This document shows positions 27,295 through 36,681 of a stretch of DNA of 64,000 nucleotides, one piece after another. The translations under genes and the position numbers were made by a program. The stretch comes from Edaphobacter lichenicola. GTDB taxonomy: Bacteria > Acidobacteriota > Terriglobia > Terriglobales > Acidobacteriaceae. The number at the start of each line of letters is the position of its first letter. Position 1 is the first letter of the stretch. The notes under the pieces are model-generated. The model was not told where the DNA came from. It was given only the letters and a program-made list of their open reading frames with translations, and did no database searches. The stretch covers positions 2,356,001 through 2,420,000 of the forward strand of contig NZ_CP073696.1 in NCBI RefSeq assembly GCF_025264645.1, read 5' to 3'.

Positions 27295-28026
27295 ATGATC
27301 TCAAAAACTGAACAGGTAAAAACTCTGTTTGAAACTCCGCGAAAGTACCTGGACCCAAGACAGTATGACATCCGGATTCGTGTTGAGACCGTGGGGCAGT
27401 TTACTGAGGGACTAGATTTCGAAAATATATTGGATATCGGTTGTGGTGATGGCTCAATCTCTTTGCCACTGCTGCCTCGGTGCAAAAAGCTTACCCTACT
27501 AGATCTGTCAAAAAACATGCTCAATCTCGCATCAAAACGTATTCCGTCTAATCGTCTAGACGACGTCGAGATGATTGATGGTGACTTTATGGCCGCCAAC
27601 CTCGAATCCCAATCATTTGATCTCATTTTTTGTATTGGCGTCCTCGCACATGTGGACTCTCCGGCTGAAGTAATCGACAAAGTGTCGAGACTTGCAAAAC
27701 CCGGCGCATGGATAATTCTTGAGTTTACCGATAGCTTTCATTTCTGGGGTGTCCCGGTTGTTTGTTATCAAAACTTATTAAAGCTGCTAAAACCTGCGCC
27801 ATATAAGCTAAACCGACTGAGACGAACTGAGGTTTTGAAACTATGTCAACATAGTGGACTTGGGATATTGGGGTTATATCGTTATGGTTTGCCCCCACTT
27901 GGTTCTCATAAGTTTCTCGACCAAGAAGGAATGTATGGCTTGACTCGACGCCTATTTGGTTCTTCGACACACAATCGAAAGCAGTGGCTGGGAAATCAGT
28001 TTATCTATCGTTTGCAGAAGAGTTAG
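27295..28026 (+). CDS. Class I SAM-dependent methyltransferase
   Basis: This is a 243-residue protein with the SAM-binding glycine motif ILDIGCGDGSISLPLL (about 45-60), the acidic loop LTLLDLSKNML and the motif II/III region FDLIFCIGVLAHVDSPAEVID. It belongs to the Methyltransf_11/25 group. Set among glycosyltransferases, it probably O-methylates a sugar or terminal residue and may cap the chain. No closer family is recognisable. It has its own gap of 127 bp upstream, with no promoter that I can defend. Confidence 0.8.
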   Translation: MISKTEQVKTLFETPRKYLDPRQYDIRIRVETVGQFTEGLDFENILDIGCGDGSISLPLLPRCKKLTLLDLSKNMLNLASKRIPSNRLDDVEMIDGDFMAANLESQSFDLIFCIGVLAHVDSPAEVIDKVSRLAKPGAWIILEFTDSFHFWGVPVVCYQNLLKLLKPAPYKLNRLRRTEVLKLCQHSGLGILGLYRYGLPPLGSHKFLDQEGMYGLTRRLFGSSTHNRKQWLGNQFIYRLQKS

Positions 28027-28069
28027 TGAGCCATCGACACCCGAAGACGAACACAGCTGGAGTTGATCA

Positions 28070-29878
28070 ATGTACGAAACTGAGGTAAATAATCGGACTG
28101 AGCCAAGCAGCAAAATTCCAGCCGATGTCATAAAAGAGTTCGGAAAGTTAGCGGGAGTGGTGCAGACACGAACAACGCTTGCCTGGAGTGAACATTGTAC
28201 GGAGTGTGTTTGGCCCGTTTGCTATTCGACCTGCGATCTTTACAGCCCGCGTGAAGATGGAAAATGTAGGCGGTTTATTGACGGAATGGTTCGGGTGGAC
28301 TGTTCTGAAGCAATAAATTCGTATCTATTAAAGATCAGATTTAAGCGATGGGGTAAGCTCTGGTCGCCGGGAAATGTGCGTCTACACTCAACCGGACAAG
28401 CCGAGAAGATCGAGCGAAGGGACCATCAAATTGGAAGTATGTTGTATCAATTGCCTATGCCCGCTGGCCTAAGAAAAGCGTTAACGAACAAAAGATATGG
28501 TCACAAGAAAAAGTCAGCGAGTCGCCCTACAAATGGCGATGACGGTTTGCCTACTTCATTTTTGCTCGAATGTTATAACCCTCAGCTCCATAGCATTCGC
28601 ATCTCACTGACAATGAGATCTGTAAGTGAAAGTAGGTTGCCGTTCCAAGAGCTTATAGCACTCGCACCAGGCTTCAACCGTGCACGCATACCGATAAGCA
28701 ATGTTGTCAGATTTCTTAATCCTAGGATGCCATTCAATATAGAGCTGACGCCTAATGATGTTTTGGAAGGGACGACGCTTTACTTTGGGCTAATGGAGTT
28801 CGTTCAAGAGATTGAACAACAATCAACGGAAAAGACAAAGCTCGCAAAATGCGTGATCTGGGACCTAGACAATACGCTATGGGATGGTGTTTTGGTCGAA
28901 GATGGCCTGGACAACCTAAAGCTTAAACCTAATGTGGCAGACACTATCAGAGAGCTCGACGCAAGAGGAATCTTGCAGTCCGTTGTAAGCAAGAACAATT
29001 ATGAAGAAGCAATACAAGCGATCAAGCATTTTGAATTAGACGAATATTTTCTTTTCCCACAAATATCATGGAGGCCGAAGAGCGAAGGCATTGAGGCGAT
29101 TGCCCGACAGCTGAACATTGGGAAAGATACACTTATTTTTCTTGACGATTCACAGTTTGAGTTGGAACAGGTAAAAGCGATCTACCCAGAAGTTCGTGTT
29201 GTTAATGCACTTGAAATGCATACCTTGCTCAAAATGAAAGAATGCCAGGTCTCCGTCACTACCGAGAGTAAAAATCGGCGGAACATGTACAAGACCGAAG
29301 CAGAACGTCGAAACATAGAAGAAGATTTCGGAAATGACTACATGGCCTTCTTGCGCCATTGCGAAATACGTTTATCAATTCAACATATGACTCAAGAAAA
29401 TATTGATCGCGTGCATGAGCTAACACAACGCACGAATCAAATGAACTTTTCGGGGCAGCGTTATGACCGCGAAGTTCTGATAGATATCCTTGCAAAGCCA
29501 TATCTTAATACATACGTTCTTAGCTGCGAAGACCGATTCGGCTCATACGGAATTGTAGGTTTTAGTATAGTTGATAGTCGTGAGCCAAGAATGACAGATT
29601 TAATGTTTAGTTGCCGGATTCAATCAAAGCGTGTAGAGCACGCATTCCTTAACTACATTATTGGAAATTATATTCAAGAACTAGGTAAAGATTTCTTTGC
29701 TAATTACCGCAAAACTTCCAGGAATGCACCGTCGGGAAAAGTTTTCCCCGATATCGGCATGGACGAAGTTGAGGTGTCAGACGGTGTTACCTCGTTGGTT
29801 TTTCGGAAGAATAAAGAACTGCGCGATGACGGAGTGATCACGATCATCGCTGAAGCAATTCCTCTCGCGACGAACTAA
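28070..29878 (+). CDS. FkbH-like HAD-IIIC enzyme with extra N-terminal Cys-rich and beta domains
   Basis: This is a 602-residue protein. The central HAD-IIIC domain starts at VIWDLDNTLWDG (about 262-273) and is followed by the FkbH C-terminal acyltransferase-like part (VHELTQRTNQMNFSGQRY, about 445-462). FkbH enzymes dephosphorylate 1,3-bisphosphoglycerate and load glyceryl onto an acyl carrier protein; an ACP is coded at 40831. The first 240 residues are unusual. They hold a Cys cluster, CTECVWPVCYSTC (about 43-55) plus a further Cys, then a beta-rich segment containing FLLECYNPQLHSIRI. The cluster could bind a metal. The glyceryl role is inferred from family and neighbours. Confidence 0.78.
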   Translation: MYETEVNNRTEPSSKIPADVIKEFGKLAGVVQTRTTLAWSEHCTECVWPVCYSTCDLYSPREDGKCRRFIDGMVRVDCSEAINSYLLKIRFKRWGKLWSPGNVRLHSTGQAEKIERRDHQIGSMLYQLPMPAGLRKALTNKRYGHKKKSASRPTNGDDGLPTSFLLECYNPQLHSIRISLTMRSVSESRLPFQELIALAPGFNRARIPISNVVRFLNPRMPFNIELTPNDVLEGTTLYFGLMEFVQEIEQQSTEKTKLAKCVIWDLDNTLWDGVLVEDGLDNLKLKPNVADTIRELDARGILQSVVSKNNYEEAIQAIKHFELDEYFLFPQISWRPKSEGIEAIARQLNIGKDTLIFLDDSQFELEQVKAIYPEVRVVNALEMHTLLKMKECQVSVTTESKNRRNMYKTEAERRNIEEDFGNDYMAFLRHCEIRLSIQHMTQENIDRVHELTQRTNQMNFSGQRYDREVLIDILAKPYLNTYVLSCEDRFGSYGIVGFSIVDSREPRMTDLMFSCRIQSKRVEHAFLNYIIGNYIQELGKDFFANYRKTSRNAPSGKVFPDIGMDEVEVSDGVTSLVFRKNKELRDDGVITIIAEAIPLATN

Positions 29879-29881
29879 GCC

Positions 29882-30676
29882 ATGAACATAAAAGCTCCAA
29901 TAGCCATGGCACGTCGGAAGCTTTTGTCTTCTTTGTCAACTCGGCCAGCAGCTTTGGGAGCGTGCGGCTCAATTGTATCGTTTACGTTCGACGACTTTCC
30001 TCGGACAGCTTTGACGGTCGGTGGGCACATACTGGAAACGCTTGGGGCGCGTGGTACCTACTACACTTCAATAGGTTTGATGGACAGCATAAACCATTTA
30101 GGGGAGCAATTCAGACGCGATGACCTAGATGCTCTTTTGCATGGTGGCCACGAACTGGCGAGTCACACGTTTAGCCATATATCCTGTCGTTCAGTCTCGT
30201 GTTCAAAATTCAGAGCGGAAGTGAATTCTGGAAGACGGGCTCTAGAAAAGATAACTGGGCAAAGTGATTTCGGCAATTTTGCGTTTCCGTTTGGAGATGT
30301 AACGCTGAATGCAAAGACGAAGATTGGTATGGACGTGGCTAGCTCCCGCGGAATTTGGGGCGGATTCAACGACACGAAAGTCGACTTGAATTTGCTTAGA
30401 GCGAATAGTTTGTATGGGGGGCTTGAAAAAGGCTCTCAAGTGCGGGAATTGATTTTAGAAAACGAACGCAGACAGAGTTGGTTGATTTTTTATTCGCACG
30501 ACGTTTGCGATACGCCATCTCCATTTGGTTGCACCCCCGCACTTTTAGAATTTGCAGTGTCATTTGCTCTGAGCAGAAATGCCCGTGTCGCCACGGTCGC
30601 GGAGGTTGTAGCCGAGTTGATTGCGCCTTCAGAGAACGAACTCACGTCAGATGAGCGATTGCCCTTCTTCAAGTGA
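29882..30676 (+). CDS. Polysaccharide deacetylase (NodB/CE4-type)
   Basis: This is a 264-residue protein. The metal-binding triad is visible: Asp in SFTFDDFPRTA (about 32-43) and two His in HELASHTFSH (about 89-98). A later FAFPFGD strand and FYSHDV give the remaining substrate-pocket motifs. There is no clear signal peptide, so it may act in the cytoplasm on a lipid-linked or nucleotide-linked N-acetyl sugar, in contrast to the membrane-anchored relative at 24125. It starts 3 nt after the FkbH-like gene and is likely co-translated. Confidence 0.8.
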   Translation: MNIKAPIAMARRKLLSSLSTRPAALGACGSIVSFTFDDFPRTALTVGGHILETLGARGTYYTSIGLMDSINHLGEQFRRDDLDALLHGGHELASHTFSHISCRSVSCSKFRAEVNSGRRALEKITGQSDFGNFAFPFGDVTLNAKTKIGMDVASSRGIWGGFNDTKVDLNLLRANSLYGGLEKGSQVRELILENERRQSWLIFYSHDVCDTPSPFGCTPALLEFAVSFALSRNARVATVAEVVAELIAPSENELTSDERLPFFK

Positions 30677-30805
30677 ATACTCCAGACACGCTCTTCAACA
30701 CGACTTTTGTTCTCTGATTCAAGGCTCCTGTAAAACCAGCTACTTGTATATCGCCAGCTAGATATTCGCCAAATCTCAAAATTAAGGACGGAAGGATTCC
30801 AAATC

Positions 30806-31783
30806 GTGAACCTATCAATCGTGATTCTTTGCTGGAACGATCGGAAGGTCATCAGTGACTGCTTACGTTCAATCTACTCCGGAATTCATTCAATTGAGTT
30901 TGAGGTCATCGTCTCCGACAATGGGTCAACCGATGGATCTCCAGAGTTCATCCGCCAAATGTTTCCTAAGGTTCGTGTCATCGAGAATGGTGCAAATCTT
31001 AGATTTTCAAAAGGGAACAATGTTGGTATCGAGGTGAGCACAGGCGATTACATATTAATCCTAAATCCAGACACTATTATTCACGAAGGCTCTTTCGATC
31101 GATGGATTGAGTTTGCGGGTCGCCATCCCGAAGCAGGTGGGTTTGGCTGCAGGGTTCTCAATCCTGACGGTTCCTATCAGAGTTCAGCGCGACCTTTTCC
31201 AACGGTCTGGCGTGGATGGCTGGGCGCCTTCTGCCTTGGAAATCTCAGTTATGTCTCCGACGTCTTCATCTCTGAAGAGTACAGCCAATGGAAGGGCGAT
31301 ACAGAACGGCTGATCGACTGGCACTCTGGCTGTTGCCTGATGGTACGCGCCGATTTGCTAAAGAAGCTAGGCGGCTTTGACGAGCAATTTCAGTATTACT
31401 ATGAGGACGTCGATCTTTGCCACCGAATATGGGATGCCGGCTGCTCAATTCTCTTCACGCCCGACGTTACTATCACTCACCTCGGCGGACAGTCGACAAG
31501 TCAACGATTTCCAATCCCATTTGAATTAGACAAACATCGCAACCGATATCGTTATTTTTATAAATATTTCGGTAGAAGAGGGGTTCGCCATTGCCGTCGA
31601 TATTCGCTAGCGCGAATCCGGATTCGCCAAATCGGATATCGGCTCGTCTCATGTGTAGAACGGTCAGACCAACTCAGAAAGCGATTGGATCTGTACAGCG
31701 CTGCAGTTGAATGGAACATGCGCGTCGATCCGGTTCAGCTTGTGGAAAACGGTAAGGAGCCTGGGTTAAGCAATGTTGCTTGA
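30806..31783 (+). CDS. Glycosyltransferase family 2 (rhamnosyltransferase-like)
   Basis: This is a 325-residue GT-A enzyme of the WbbL group. VNLSIVILCWNDRKVISDCLRSI starts the protein. It has SDNGSTDGSPEFI, the metal-binding region LILNPDTIIHEGS (about 83-95) and the WbbL-like DWHSGCCLMVRADLLKKLGGFDEQFQYYYEDVDLCHR. Rhamnosyltransferases have this layout, and dTDP-rhamnose-type genes are present at 50.6-53.1 kb, so L-rhamnose is a reasonable donor. It is the last gene before the leader of the beta-helix gene. Confidence 0.82.
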   Translation: MNLSIVILCWNDRKVISDCLRSIYSGIHSIEFEVIVSDNGSTDGSPEFIRQMFPKVRVIENGANLRFSKGNNVGIEVSTGDYILILNPDTIIHEGSFDRWIEFAGRHPEAGGFGCRVLNPDGSYQSSARPFPTVWRGWLGAFCLGNLSYVSDVFISEEYSQWKGDTERLIDWHSGCCLMVRADLLKKLGGFDEQFQYYYEDVDLCHRIWDAGCSILFTPDVTITHLGGQSTSQRFPIPFELDKHRNRYRYFYKYFGRRGVRHCRRYSLARIRIRQIGYRLVSCVERSDQLRKRLDLYSAAVEWNMRVDPVQLVENGKEPGLSNVA

Positions 31784-31842
31784 TCCGTGGGGGAGGGGTC
31801 TGATATAAATAGGTCTTGGGATGCCAGCGGCTGCTCAGTGTA

Positions 31843-32166
31843 TAACCAATTTGTGTGATTGCGTCCCTCAGCCACAAATGTCAGTCTAAAGTTGTAATGG
31901 GTGGGGCATGAAACATTCGGCTCTTCCTGAGACGTCGCCTTGACAAGCTGTAAACGGCACTCACTAATATCTATTTGTACGAACGTTGAAAAATGCGACC
32001 TGTGCAACTCAAGTAGTTGCTCGGTAAGATAAAAATATATCCCGCGCATGGGACGACTTCTTGCTATCGAGCCGGACACATTCGTACGAAATTTTTTACA
32101 CTACCTCTCTTTTTCGTTTGCTCTGCCTCTTATCAACGTTCTTTTTACACGTCTCAAGAGGTGTTC
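31843..32166 (+). promoter_or_regulatory. Conserved leader, copy 2 (paired with 5621-5941), with Shine-Dalgarno-masking stem
   Basis: This is homologous to the leader of the giant lipoprotein gene: TAACCAATTTGTGTGATTG, GACGTCGCCTTG, ACGAACGTTG and TTTGCTCTGCCTCTTA recur in order. GCCTCTT (32125-32131) can pair with AAGAGGT (32156-32162), which contains the ribosome site for GTG 32167; the loop is 24 nt of unrelated sequence. The stem is kept while the loop changes, as expected for a functional RNA hairpin. 31784-31842 holds nothing recognisable. Confidence 0.6.
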
Positions 32167-33699
32167 GTGTTTTCAAAATTCTCCATCCTTTCCTCCCCAG
32201 GCACGATTGTCTCAGTGTCTTCTTCTCAAGTGAGCATTCAATCGCAATTCGTTAAATCCCTGCTATTCCTGATCTTTGCCTGTTTGGCGATTCCTCAGGC
32301 TTTTGCAGCATGCCACGCTGTTTCCCCCAGTGGTTCAGGTTCGAAAACCGGGGCCGATTGGAACAATGCCTACGCAGGTCTACCTTCGACCCTGGTAAGG
32401 GGCGACATCTATTATCTTGCCGACGGAAACTATGGCCACAGTTTGAGTCTCAATACACCTGCCTCCGGCACGTCCTCGATTGAACTTCGTAAGGCGCAAA
32501 GCTACGACAACTGCACGTCGGTCGGCTGGAGCACTGCGACAATGGGATCTGCTCAGGCGGTGTGGAGTAACACCGCGGCGGGCGGTGCTCCGTTTGTGAA
32601 CATCGGCTCGGGCTACTGGATCATAAATGGAAACGGCAATAACGCTGGCACGACTGAGGTAGGCTGTGGCGGCGTCAACGCGAATCCACCCAGTTCTATG
32701 ACCGGGCCATCGCCGAACCCAGCCGCCTGTGGAATTAAGTTTGACGATTCAACTTGCACCTCGACCGCGACGGACGGATGCGACGGCGGCAGTGGGGTCA
32801 TACATGGAGGCGGCGCTGGCATCGTCTTTGAGTCAATGGAGTGGTACGGACAAGGATTGAACTCGAACGGCAACAACAACTCCGAGACCTACTTCTGGTT
32901 TGCTTCGGGCGGCACCCTGACGAACGTCAACCTAAGTCACAACTACTTCCACAACGCCGGCACTACGTACTTCACCATTGTCTCCGGTGGCTGGAACGGA
33001 GGGTCGGTCGACCACAACTACATGTGGGGCGTGCACGACGGCTCGACCAATCACGGCGAGGCCCTGCAATTCCAAGGCTCAAACGGGACGACCACTAGAA
33101 ACGTCATCCATCACAACATATTCCGCGATCAGCAGACCAACGGAGATGCTGTCGCTGTCATCACGGGAACGCAAACGTTTGACTTCTACGATAACGCCGA
33201 TTTCTGCAGCGCCGGAGGAAATTCCACGACCTGTCGGCACAACGATGGTGCGATCGGCTGCTTCAACTCCCAGACCTGCTCGGGGGTGAGGATCTACAAC
33301 AACACCTTCAGTTTCCCGAGCAACTGCGGCTGGAATGTGTCTGGCGGTCCCTCGACGATGACAGTAGAGAACAACCTCTACTTCAACTGCAGCGCGGTTG
33401 GCATGGTAGGCGGAACGAGCTCGGTGGACTATAACTCCTACCTCAACTCCTCCCAGTCTGCAGTCGGCGCTCACGATGTTTCGGCTACAGCCGTTGCAAG
33501 TCCCTTCGTGACTACAACCAGCGTGCAGCTTACCGCGAGCACCGCGAACTACAACAACCGCGTGGCGCTCGGAGCACCTTACGACACGTTCGACCTATAT
33601 GGAATCCCCTTCACAACCGATCGCGGCGCCACCCAACTAGGTAGCTCTGCTGCCCCCGCTCCTCCCACCAATTTGAACTATACGACTTCCTCTCAATAA
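32167..33699 (+). CDS. Secreted right-handed parallel beta-helix protein
   Basis: This is a protein of about 510 residues. The start GTG 32167 is placed by the AAGAGG ribosome site and by similarity of the first residues to the giant lipoprotein (SPG followed by T/H and V/I-V). A signal peptide (FVKSLLFLIFACLAIPQAFA, about 31-50) precedes ACHAVSPSGSGSKTGADWNNAYAGL, the usual opening of secreted beta-helix proteins. Asn/Gly-rich turns follow (VDHNYMWGVHDGS, VIHHNIFRDQQTNGD, FYDNADFC, VRIYNNTFSFP). Such folds bind or cleave polysaccharides, but I see no sure catalytic set. It ends in a Pro-rich tail, APAPPTNLNY. A role on the locus's own polymer is inferred. Confidence 0.8.
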   Translation: MFSKFSILSSPGTIVSVSSSQVSIQSQFVKSLLFLIFACLAIPQAFAACHAVSPSGSGSKTGADWNNAYAGLPSTLVRGDIYYLADGNYGHSLSLNTPASGTSSIELRKAQSYDNCTSVGWSTATMGSAQAVWSNTAAGGAPFVNIGSGYWIINGNGNNAGTTEVGCGGVNANPPSSMTGPSPNPAACGIKFDDSTCTSTATDGCDGGSGVIHGGGAGIVFESMEWYGQGLNSNGNNNSETYFWFASGGTLTNVNLSHNYFHNAGTTYFTIVSGGWNGGSVDHNYMWGVHDGSTNHGEALQFQGSNGTTTRNVIHHNIFRDQQTNGDAVAVITGTQTFDFYDNADFCSAGGNSTTCRHNDGAIGCFNSQTCSGVRIYNNTFSFPSNCGWNVSGGPSTMTVENNLYFNCSAVGMVGGTSSVDYNSYLNSSQSAVGAHDVSATAVASPFVTTTSVQLTASTANYNNRVALGAPYDTFDLYGIPFTTDRGATQLGSSAAPAPPTNLNYTTSSQ

Positions 33700-33750
33700 T
33701 TTACTAATCAAAGACCGCTCAAAAGAGGTCTCGGCTTTCCAAGGAAATGT

Positions 33751-33802
33751 GGTTTCGTAGCGATAAGATCAGTGCGTGACTTTATCGCTACGAAACCTTT
33801 TG
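33751..33802 (+). terminator. Strong intrinsic terminator after the beta-helix gene
   Basis: GGTTTCGTAGCGATAA (33751-33766) and its exact complement (33782-33797) form a 16-bp perfect stem with a 15-nt loop, followed by TTTT. It lies 52 bp after the stop codon. The rest of 33700-34048 contains no gene or other signal I can support. Confidence 0.75.
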
Positions 33803-34048
33803 CTTCTGCACCGAAAAAATGCGTAGCCTCGACAATCTGCTCGTATCCAGCAATTTCTTCCGTGATGCCCATTTTGTTTTTTTTCTAGGACCGCAAGTCT
33901 CTCGCTTTATCTAACTCTCAAGAACAGCAATCTATTTGGCAGAGCTAAGGGTTGTCAGTATCATCTTCCTGAAGGCTGCCCTCGCAAATCTCGCGAAGAA
34001 ACCTCTAGTTTCGGTCGGCAACTGAAGCTGTTGGGGATAAAACCATAT

Positions 34049-35443
34049 ATGGAACCCGATCACTACCGATTCGGTGGTGGCTCCTCTGCCACCGTGCTTC
34101 ATCCTCTAGTGGCGGTGGCGATGGTGCTGGCGATTTTCTTGATATTGTGGGCGCCCCTCAAGAATGTATTGGCGCCGCTGTTGTTCGCTATCTTCCTCAT
34201 TCCCAAGGGGCAAGTTCTAGTTTTAGCGGGCATCCACTTAAACGTTTATAGAATTATCTTGCTGGCTGGGTTGGCTCGATGGGTGATGTCGAGACGTAAA
34301 GCGCCACTGGCTGGCGGGTTTAACACCATTGACCGCCTATTCACCGCGGGAGCGCTCTCACTCTTTATCATTTTTTCGCTGCAATACATGGCAACGCAGG
34401 CTCTCATTAAATCTCTTGGCGATCTTCTGGATTCGCTGGCAGGTTATTTTGTTTTACGTTTTCTGATTAGAGATCGAGAGACAGTTCGAGAGACGATTAG
34501 AGTAATGGCGATTGTTGCCTTCATTGCTGGAATATGCATGATCAACGAGCAGCGGACCGGCGTGAATGTTTTTGGGCTCCTCGGCGGCACATTGAGCATC
34601 TCCGAGACACGTAATGGGGCGATTCGGTCTATGGGGCCATTTTTGCATTCCATTCCGGCCGGGGCATTTGGGGCAACGCTTGTTCCCTTGCTAATTTGGC
34701 TATGGTCTGACAAAAAATTTCAAAAAACAGCGATCCTCGGATTCTTGGGGGCAACTGTCATGGCAATAACTTGCCATTCCTCCACTGTGCTGGGATGTTA
34801 TGTCGGGGGCATCTTCGGCCTGTGCATGTGGCCGCTTCGCAAGCAGATGCGGGTAATCAGGTACGGGCTTTTAGTATTGGTAATAGTTCTGCACTTGGTG
34901 ATGAAAGGCCCCGTTTGGTCCCTTTTAGAGCATATAGATTTGACGGGGTCGTCTGAGAACTTCCATCGCTATCAACTCGTTGACACCTTTATTCGTCACT
35001 TTGACGAATGGTGGCTTCTGGGCACTCAGAACAATGGCTCATGGGGCTGGGAGATGGCCGACACGTCAAATGAATATGTTACTTATGGCATCGGCGGCGG
35101 ACTTCTAACTTTTGTTTTGTTCATTGCTCTCATCTCGAAGTGTCTTGGAAGAATTGGAACCAAGCGAAAACTTGTATCGGGTAACCGAAACGAGGAATGG
35201 TTCTTCTGGTGCCTTGGCTCTGCGATGTTCTCGCACTTGGTAGTCTTCATCGGAATTGATTATTTCGATCAAATGCTTCTTGCTTGGTTTGTGCTATTGG
35301 CCATGATCTCCACAAGTGTCTCTATAACGACAGGGAGCGACAAAGCAATACAGATTCGCCCCCCTCGCTATCGAAAGCGCTGGTATACCAACCACGAGTT
35401 AGACGAGGAGTTTCAGGAATCCAGATTACTGAACGTTTTGTAA
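34049..35443 (+). CDS. O-antigen polymerase/ligase-like membrane protein (Wzy/WaaL type)
   Basis: This is a protein of about 464 residues with ten or more hydrophobic segments (for example LHPLVAVAMVLAIFLILWAP, AIVAFIAGICMI, YGLLVLVIVLHLVMKG). A large loop near the middle to C-terminus carries FHRYQLVDTFIRHFDEWWLLGT. This is the O-antigen ligase/polymerase superfamily plan. In a locus with a flippase and Wzz-like protein it is most likely the polymerase. ATG 34049 has GGGGA 10 nt upstream; TTG 34031 would add six residues. Sequence motifs alone do not separate polymerase from ligase. Confidence 0.75.
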   Translation: MEPDHYRFGGGSSATVLHPLVAVAMVLAIFLILWAPLKNVLAPLLFAIFLIPKGQVLVLAGIHLNVYRIILLAGLARWVMSRRKAPLAGGFNTIDRLFTAGALSLFIIFSLQYMATQALIKSLGDLLDSLAGYFVLRFLIRDRETVRETIRVMAIVAFIAGICMINEQRTGVNVFGLLGGTLSISETRNGAIRSMGPFLHSIPAGAFGATLVPLLIWLWSDKKFQKTAILGFLGATVMAITCHSSTVLGCYVGGIFGLCMWPLRKQMRVIRYGLLVLVIVLHLVMKGPVWSLLEHIDLTGSSENFHRYQLVDTFIRHFDEWWLLGTQNNGSWGWEMADTSNEYVTYGIGGGLLTFVLFIALISKCLGRIGTKRKLVSGNRNEEWFFWCLGSAMFSHLVVFIGIDYFDQMLLAWFVLLAMISTSVSITTGSDKAIQIRPPRYRKRWYTNHELDEEFQESRLLNVL

Positions 35444-35520
35444 TCTGCGGAGACAACTCATTGAATAGTAGCGACCCGGCTCAACAGGGTATTCCTATCT
35501 GCCTTATTGCAAATCCAAGA

Positions 35521-35568
35521 CGTGAGCGTCGCTAACGACGCGCTCAGCAGCGCAACTCACGCTTTTTC
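35521..35568 (+). terminator. Terminator-like three-way-junction hairpin
   Basis: A closing stem CGTGAG (35521-35526)/CTCACG (35556-35561) encloses two hairpins, CGTCG-ctaa-CGACG (35527-35540) and CGCT-cagc-AGCG (35541-35552). CTTTTT comes right after. The position 78 bp past the polymerase stop fits a terminator. The branched form is unusual. Confidence 0.55.
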
Positions 35569-35605
35569 CAAATAGCAGCTCCCAAGATATTTGCGAAACG
35601 GACAA

Positions 35606-36577
35606 ATGATGACAAATACAATGACGAAATACATATCGCAAGTTGACGAGAAAGTCTTCTCGAACAGCGGCTGTCCGTGCTGCGGTGGATCTGGCGCCAG
35701 ACGCTGGATTCAGGTTCCGGAAAGGTCTCAGCCCGGAGCTAGTGGTTACGACCTATTACGTTGTCCCTCATGCTCACATACTTGGCTCGAGAACCGGCCG
35801 ATGCGAGAAGAAATGGGTCGCTACTATGGACCTGAATATCATCGGGCTGTCGGAAACGCAGGGGAGTCGTCAAACAAACGGTGGAAAAGACAGCTCCAGG
35901 TTATATCGAAATACAAAACTGGAGGAAGCATCCTTGATATCGGATGCAGCTCAGGCGCATTCCTCGGACATCTTAAGGGCGGTCCGTGGAATCTTTTTGG
36001 AATAGAGCCAAGTTTGCCCACCGCAGAAAGAGCCCGAGCTCTCACTGGCGCGCAGGTCTTTGCAGGCGATGTAGAAGACGCCGTCTTCCCACCTAACAGC
36101 TTTGATGTCGTCACATGTTCAGATGTAATGGAGCATCTTTATGAGCCGCGTGACGTGTTCCGCAATGTCACCAAATGGTTGAAACCGGGCGGCATCTTCT
36201 ACGTATTTGTACCGAACATCAAGTCCTGGGAGGCACGCGCCTTCCGTTCCTATTGGTACGGATTGGATCTCCCTCGGCACCTTCATCACTACTCCGCAGA
36301 ATCCTTGACTGGCCTCGCTATGTCGGCTGGTCTTCGCGAAGTGCGAATGGTAACCCCCCCAGGGCGTTATATAGAGCAGAGTACTTGGATCTTGCTCGAC
36401 GACTTGGCTCACAAGGCCGGTGTTAAATGGACGCCATCAGAATTGAACCCTGAACCCGGAATAGCCTGGAAATTGTTGCGAAAAGCCCAGCGCATTACCA
36501 TCGGATCGCTATACAGCAGCGCGGCTTCATATTGCGGAGCAGGTCCGAGCTTACAAGCCGTCTTTCAAAAAGACTAA
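35606..36577 (+). CDS. SAM-dependent methyltransferase with N-terminal zinc ribbon
   Basis: This is a protein of about 323 residues. Two Cys pairs (CPCCGGSG and CPSCSHTW) form a zinc ribbon near the N-terminus. The SAM-binding motif ILDIGCSSGAFLGHL and VVTCSDVMEHLYEPRDVF come next (Methyltransf_23 type), then a C-terminal region with LDLPRHLHHYSAESLTGL. Enzymes of this shape often methylate sugars or polysaccharide ends. ATG 35606 or 35609 are both acceptable starts; TTG 35591 is less likely. It is framed by the branched terminator and the flippase gene. Confidence 0.8.
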   Translation: MMTNTMTKYISQVDEKVFSNSGCPCCGGSGARRWIQVPERSQPGASGYDLLRCPSCSHTWLENRPMREEMGRYYGPEYHRAVGNAGESSNKRWKRQLQVISKYKTGGSILDIGCSSGAFLGHLKGGPWNLFGIEPSLPTAERARALTGAQVFAGDVEDAVFPPNSFDVVTCSDVMEHLYEPRDVFRNVTKWLKPGGIFYVFVPNIKSWEARAFRSYWYGLDLPRHLHHYSAESLTGLAMSAGLREVRMVTPPGRYIEQSTWILLDDLAHKAGVKWTPSELNPEPGIAWKLLRKAQRITIGSLYSSAASYCGAGPSLQAVFQKD

Positions 36578-36681
36578 TTCCTATAGGATTGGTCGTTTGA
36601 GCTTTGGGATCCTGTTAGTCCCATAGTGGGTTCTTCCACAACCGGAATTAAGCGACATCGCCTGATAATTCGCAGAGGATC

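Noticed and set aside
32841..33474. Open frames on both strands within the beta-helix gene
   Set aside because: Low-complexity translations without ribosome sites; the sense gene explains the sequence.
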